Shown: positions 60,401-64,000 of the stretch, piece by piece
Numbering within the stretch: position 1 is the stretch's first letter
Layout of the letters: each line of letters starts with the position of its first letter
Assembly (NCBI GenBank): GCA_031277945.1
Contig: JAITLK010000001.1
Span: 186,001-250,000 of the forward strand
Direction of reading: 5' to 3'
DNA: 64,000 nt
Source of the DNA: Microbacterium sp.
Lineage (GTDB): Bacteria; Actinomycetota; Actinomycetes; Actinomycetales; Microbacteriaceae
Made by a program: the position numbers and the translations under genes
The notes under the pieces: generated by a model
The model's input: only the letters and a program-made list of their open reading frames with translations
What the model was told of the DNA's origin: nothing
Database searches by the model: none

Positions 60401-61228
60401 TCACCCGGCTGAGATCCAGGGCCGGGTGAAGCCGAGCACGCGACTCCCGTCGGTATCGGCGAGCGAGACGCCCACGAACGAGGTCGCCCCCGCCGAGCTC
60501 TGCCACCGGAATCGGTATTCGTCCGCGAGTGCCGCATCGGCGATCGCCGCACCGGCGGATTCGGGCGTCTGAGCGTTCGCAAAAGCCCCCGACGTCCGTG
60601 CAATGTACGCGTCGAGCAGCGCCGCATACGGCCCTTCCCGCTCCGGACGAACGGCATTGGCGACGAACGCGCTGGCCACCGCCGCGGGCTCGATCACACT
60701 GACACGCACGCCGAAACGTTCGGCGACGACCGCCAGCGATTGCATGAACCCCTCGACGGCGAACTTCGCACCGCAGTATGCATCGGCGAACGGCTGCCCC
60801 ACCGCACCCCCGACGCTCGTCACCGTCACGATCCGTCCGCTGCCACGCTCACGCATTCCCGGCAGGACGAGCTTGGTCAGGTTCACCGGAGCGAGGTAGT
60901 TGATGTCGAGCTGCTCCTGGATCTGCCGGATGCTCAGCTGCTCAGCCGTTCCGACGGCCCCCTGGCCCGCATTGTTCACGAGCACGCGGATGCCGCCGAG
61001 CTCTGCTTCGACCTCGTCCACGAGCCGGGCCGCAGCGGCGTGATCAACCACGTCGAGAGAACGGACGTCGATCTCCACCCCCGCCGCTGCCGCAGCGTCC
61101 CGCAGTGGTGCTGCACGCTCCACATCGCGCATCGTAGCGACGACGTGCAGCCCGCGACGGGCGAGCTCCACCGCCGCGTGCAGGCCCATGCCGGATGAGG
61201 TTCCGGTGATCAGTGCGACTTCAGTCAT
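60401..61228 (-). CDS. SDR family oxidoreductase (2)
   Basis: The 275-residue short-chain dehydrogenase has TGTSSGMGLHAA, NNAGQGAVG, the catalytic TVTSVGGAVGQPFADAYCGAKFAVEGFM with Ser, Tyr and Lys, and a long C-terminal tail. The pattern is that of the retinol dehydrogenase-like or YbbO-type SDRs. It starts 18 bases after the TetR gene stop on the same strand. Confidence 0.9.
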   Translation of the reverse strand: MTEVALITGTSSGMGLHAAVELARRGLHVVATMRDVERAAPLRDAAAAAGVEIDVRSLDVVDHAAAARLVDEVEAELGGIRVLVNNAGQGAVGTAEQLSIRQIQEQLDINYLAPVNLTKLVLPGMRERGSGRIVTVTSVGGAVGQPFADAYCGAKFAVEGFMQSLAVVAERFGVRVSVIEPAAVASAFVANAVRPEREGPYAALLDAYIARTSGAFANAQTPESAGAAIADAALADEYRFRWQSSAGATSFVGVSLADTDGSRVLGFTRPWISAG

Positions 61229-61245
61229 GCGTGAACAGTAGTCCC

Positions 61246-61926
61246 TCACGCCTCGGATGAGGACGGACGAATCGCGAGGCCCAGCACCTCCAGGTAGGCC
61301 CACGCCTGCTCGAGGACGGCCTCCGGTGTTGCCGCGTAGATCGCCTGGATCTGGGCGCCGTCCGCGATCGCGACGAGGTGCTGCGCCGCCATGCGCGCGC
61401 TCAGCGGGAAGCGCCGATCGGGATGGAGCGCGAACTCCTCCGTGAACGATTCCGTGAGCAGATCGACGACGTACGCGTAACGCCGCACGAAGTGCTGATG
61501 CGCCGGATGATCCACGCCGGTCGCCTCGGCCGAGATCTTGAGGAACAGCGGAGCCGCCCCGTACTCGTCGGCGTTGCGCTGCAACCGGCGCAGGAACCAG
61601 CGCAGGCCGGGAGAGCGCGGCTCTCCGGGCCTGGCATCGGTCTCGTGATCTCCGGCGAGGAACGCCTGCGTCGCCTCCCGCTCGATCTGATCGCGCTGCA
61701 CCATCAGCTCCACCAGCAGGTCGTCCTTGGACGCGAAGTAGTGCAGCACCGTGACGTGGGTGATGCCGACCTCGGCGGCGATGTCGCGGAGGGAGACCGC
61801 GGCGAAACCGCGAGCGCCGAACAGGGCGAGCGCGGCATCGAAGATCCGCTGCCGGGTTCGCTGCCCCTTCGTGAGCTTCGGCGACGCCACCGTAGCCGTC
61901 ACGTCGACCTCACCGCTCTGCGCCAT
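61246..61926 (-). CDS. TetR family regulator (2)
   Basis: The 226-residue protein has a TetR HTH (RTRQRIFDAALALFGARGFAAVSLRDIAAEVGITHVTVLHYFASKDDLLVELM) after a basic N-terminal tail. It precedes the SDR gene on the same strand, so it may control that gene in an operon-like unit, and lies 14 bases downstream of the GH1 gene end on the other side of the divergent region. Confidence 0.9.
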   Translation of the reverse strand: MAQSGEVDVTATVASPKLTKGQRTRQRIFDAALALFGARGFAAVSLRDIAAEVGITHVTVLHYFASKDDLLVELMVQRDQIEREATQAFLAGDHETDARPGEPRSPGLRWFLRRLQRNADEYGAAPLFLKISAEATGVDHPAHQHFVRRYAYVVDLLTESFTEEFALHPDRRFPLSARMAAQHLVAIADGAQIQAIYAATPEAVLEQAWAYLEVLGLAIRPSSSEA

Positions 61927-61939
61927 CCTCCGATCGTAG

Positions 61940-63139
61940 TCACGGCAGCTGCCGGGACCGCGCGATGTCGCCCAGCCACGTCAGGGACGGTTTGGGGGTC
62001 CGCGTGAAGTCCTCGTGGTCGCGGTCGACCGCGATCAGACCGAAGGTGGGCTCCCACCGTCCCCACTCGAAGTTGTCGAGGAGGCTCCAGTGCAGGTACC
62101 CGCGCACGTCGAGGCCGTCCGCCAGGCAGGAGCCGACCGCACGCAGCGCGCCGGTGGTGTACGCGATGCGCTGCGCGTCATCCCTCGTGGAGATGCCGTT
62201 CTCGGTGACGTAGACCGGTACTCCGGGCGCCTGCGCCACCGTGTTCCGGATCGCGTGCCCGACGGCCTCTGGGTAGTACTCCCACCCGATCGAGGTGCGC
62301 GGCGCCTCCGGTGCGGGTTCGACCCGCCCTTCCGGGCCCACCAGCATGCGGCTGTATGCCTGAACTCCCACGAAGTCGTCGTCCGCCGCGGCGCGCAGCC
62401 ACACATCGTCGAGGGCTTCGGACAGCTCGGCCGCCCGTTCCTCTCCCCCATCTACCGCCTGAACAGTCTGGTTCGCGACCGTCCAGCCCACGGCCAGTCC
62501 CCGATGCTGCGCTCGCAGCTGATCACGGGCGGCGTGGTGCACGGCGATGAGCGCATCGCGCACCCCCTCGTGGGGCAGCGGCACGGCACCGCCGAGACCC
62601 GTCTCCAGATTCGCCTCTCCGTTGATCACCCGGTGCATGATCGCGACCATGTTGGGTTCGTTCAGCGTGATGGCCGTGTCCACGCCCTCGTCGAGAACCG
62701 GCGCAATGCGCTCCAGGTACCGGGTGAAGCGGTCCACGGCATCCCCGCGCAGCCAGCCGCCGCCGAGCGTGAACCACGCCGGATTGGTGAAGTGATGCGC
62801 GGTGACGATCGGCTCGATGCCGCGTTCGCGGGCCCCGGCGACCATCCGGCGGTAGTGGTCGACCGCGTCGGCAGAGAATTCCCCCTCCACCGGTTCGATC
62901 CGCGCCCACTCGATACTGAAGCGATACGCCTGCAGTCCCGCCCCTGCGAGAAGGTCCATGTCCTGCCCCCACCGATGGAAGCTGTCGCAGGCGCGACCGG
63001 AGGGTTGCAGGCGCTCCGGTTTGCTCTGCTCGAACATCCACCAGTCGCTGGCGGTGTTCTCCCCCTCGATCTGGTGCGCCGCCGTGGCCGCGCCGATGAG
63101 GAATCCGTCGGGAAGTCGCATGTGTTCGCTTTCGGTCAT
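61940..63139 (-). CDS. GH1 family beta-glucosidase
   Basis: The 399-residue GH1 enzyme has the acid/base Glu at 161 in TLNEPN and the nucleophile Glu at 313 in YVTENGI. GAATAAHQIEGEN is the N-terminal signature, and LHWSLLDNFEWGRWEPTFGLIAVDRD is the C-terminal end of the barrel. It is somewhat shorter than the usual 450 residues. The ATG 63139 overlaps the GH20 stop by 4 bases. No signal peptide is visible, so it acts in the cytoplasm, probably on oligosaccharides. Confidence 0.92.
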   Translation of the reverse strand: MTESEHMRLPDGFLIGAATAAHQIEGENTASDWWMFEQSKPERLQPSGRACDSFHRWGQDMDLLAGAGLQAYRFSIEWARIEPVEGEFSADAVDHYRRMVAGARERGIEPIVTAHHFTNPAWFTLGGGWLRGDAVDRFTRYLERIAPVLDEGVDTAITLNEPNMVAIMHRVINGEANLETGLGGAVPLPHEGVRDALIAVHHAARDQLRAQHRGLAVGWTVANQTVQAVDGGEERAAELSEALDDVWLRAAADDDFVGVQAYSRMLVGPEGRVEPAPEAPRTSIGWEYYPEAVGHAIRNTVAQAPGVPVYVTENGISTRDDAQRIAYTTGALRAVGSCLADGLDVRGYLHWSLLDNFEWGRWEPTFGLIAVDRDHEDFTRTPKPSLTWLGDIARSRQLP

Positions 63140-64000
63140 GAGTCGTAGATCTCGGAAGATCGGAAGTGCGCGCCGAACCCGAGGCGGGTCCACACGTCGC
63201 CGTGGTCACGGACTGCGGCGAGGACGGTCTCCCGGTTCGCCGGCCCCCAGGCCTGCTGGGCGATGAGCGCGAGGCGCGGCAGCAGCAGGAATGCGGCGTC
63301 GTCGAAGCTCTCGACGCTCTCGCACCACAGGGCCGCTTCGATGCCGGCGACGTGGATGCCCGCTTCCGCGATGTCGCGCTGGGTCTCCGGCTGCCAGTCC
63401 AGCACCGAGGTGGTCGGCGTGGGTGGATAGCCGGGGTTGCCCAGGCGCTGGCGGGTGTCCTCCTGGCCCGTGTCCACGCTCGCCTCGAGCGGCCGCCGAT
63501 CCAGGTAGAGCGGATCGCTCGAGGACACGATGGTCCCCACACCGGCGGCGCCGATGAGAGCCGGGTCCTGGATGGAGAGAGCGAAGAGCGAGCCCGCTCG
63601 CTCGATCATCGGGTGGTACTCGACGGGCGCCTGAGCCTTCATCTTCTCCGCATCGAACCGATCACGATCCGCGATCCACAGCTGAGCCAGACCGGTGTCG
63701 GCTCCGAGGGCGCCGCTGCGGATCGCCTCCTGCCATCCGATCGGTGCGCGGCCGAGGTCGCGGATGAGGCGCGCCGCGGCGGCCACCGTCCGCACGTAGA
63801 CGTCTTCGGGCGCGCCGAACGCCTCATCACCACCGAGGTGAAGCCAGGGTGAGGCGAAGCGCGAGGCGAGCTCGCCGAAAGCGGCGGACAGGAATCGCTC
63901 CACACCGGGTGCGCCGGCATCGAGGTAGGAGAGGATCGGGTGTGCACCCGTCTCGACGGTGACATCGCCGAGGCCGGTCACGCTCTCCGGCACGTGACCG
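63136..64000 (-). CDS. GH20 beta-N-acetylhexosaminidase (5' end outside window)
   Basis: The reading frame is open to the window edge, so the N-terminal part is missing. The visible 288 residues include the catalytic pair of Asp/Glu in WLHLGGDEAFG, followed by GWQEA and TRP-lining segments typical of GH20. The enzyme releases terminal GlcNAc or GalNAc from chitin-derived or glycan oligosaccharides. It overlaps the GH1 gene by 4 bases, indicating a joint oligosaccharide-degrading locus. Confidence 0.9.
   Translation of the reverse strand, partial: GHVPESVTGLGDVTVETGAHPILSYLDAGAPGVERFLSAAFGELASRFASPWLHLGGDEAFGAPEDVYVRTVAAAARLIRDLGRAPIGWQEAIRSGALGADTGLAQLWIADRDRFDAEKMKAQAPVEYHPMIERAGSLFALSIQDPALIGAAGVGTIVSSSDPLYLDRRPLEASVDTGQEDTRQRLGNPGYPPTPTTSVLDWQPETQRDIAEAGIHVAGIEAALWCESVESFDDAAFLLLPRLALIAQQAWGPANRETVLAAVRDHGDVWTRLGFGAHFRSSEIYDS

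Noticed and set aside
1..64000. tRNA, rRNA, CRISPR arrays, transposases and phage genes
   Set aside because: None could be supported by any motif or repeat pattern visible in the window.

Overview
The window is high-GC actinobacterial DNA and most likely comes from Microbacterium or a close relative in Microbacteriaceae. The reasons are dense GC-rich genes with many ATGA/GTGA overlaps, a C50 carotenoid (decaprenoxanthin-type) operon with split crtYe/crtYf and crtEb, a RamB-like regulator beside glyoxylate-cycle genes, a LEU-type leuA leader, a DtxR/IdeR-type iron box and LytR-CpsA-Psr proteins. I see no rRNA, tRNA, CRISPR array, transposase or phage gene. Assignments rest on reading motifs; no database search was run.

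Left part (1-15200). A partial membrane protein is followed by a minus-strand set (ABC ATPase, galE, a nucleoside deoxyribosyltransferase-like protein). A FadR/GntR regulator is divergent from leuA, which has a short leader peptide with six consecutive Leu codons and a pseudoknot-capable leader. A plus-strand run follows (YigZ-like protein, AlkD-like protein, HAD hydrolase, nucleoside hydrolase). Next comes the glyoxylate shunt: a RamB/ScfR-type regulator divergent from aceA-aceB. A Nudix hydrolase and a TauE/SafE permease close the block.

Middle part (15200-37400). A siderophore uptake island (esterase, ATPase, two permeases, lipoprotein; divergent AraC regulator) surrounds a perfect 24-bp iron-box palindrome. 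By eye its GC content is lower than its surroundings. The AraC gene ends in a run of 14 C. A sugar operon follows (LacI regulator, perfect 20-bp operator, binding lipoprotein, two permeases, LacZ), then msrA. Two large divergent membrane GHKL sensor proteins follow, each with a kinase-like half plus a second degenerate half. Beside them lies a frameshifted anti-sigma-like GHKL gene. An M20 amidohydrolase, a SRPBCC protein and small genes follow.

Right part (37400-64000). A MarR regulator (CrtR-like) is divergent from idi-crtE-crtB-crtI-crtYe-crtYf-crtEb-mmpL, a compact operon from isopentenyl diphosphate isomerisation to C50 carotenoid. Then come an LCP protein, a lipid kinase and a 13-gene minus-strand envelope-stress block with four Asp23/Gls24-like proteins, two DUF6286/AmaP-like anchors, DUF2273, CsbD, GlsB and an ECF sigma factor. 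The end holds topoisomerase IB, an acidic disordered protein, SDR/TetR pairs, immunity-like or ankyrin hypotheticals, and GH1/GH20 glycosidases; the GH20 gene is cut by the window edge.
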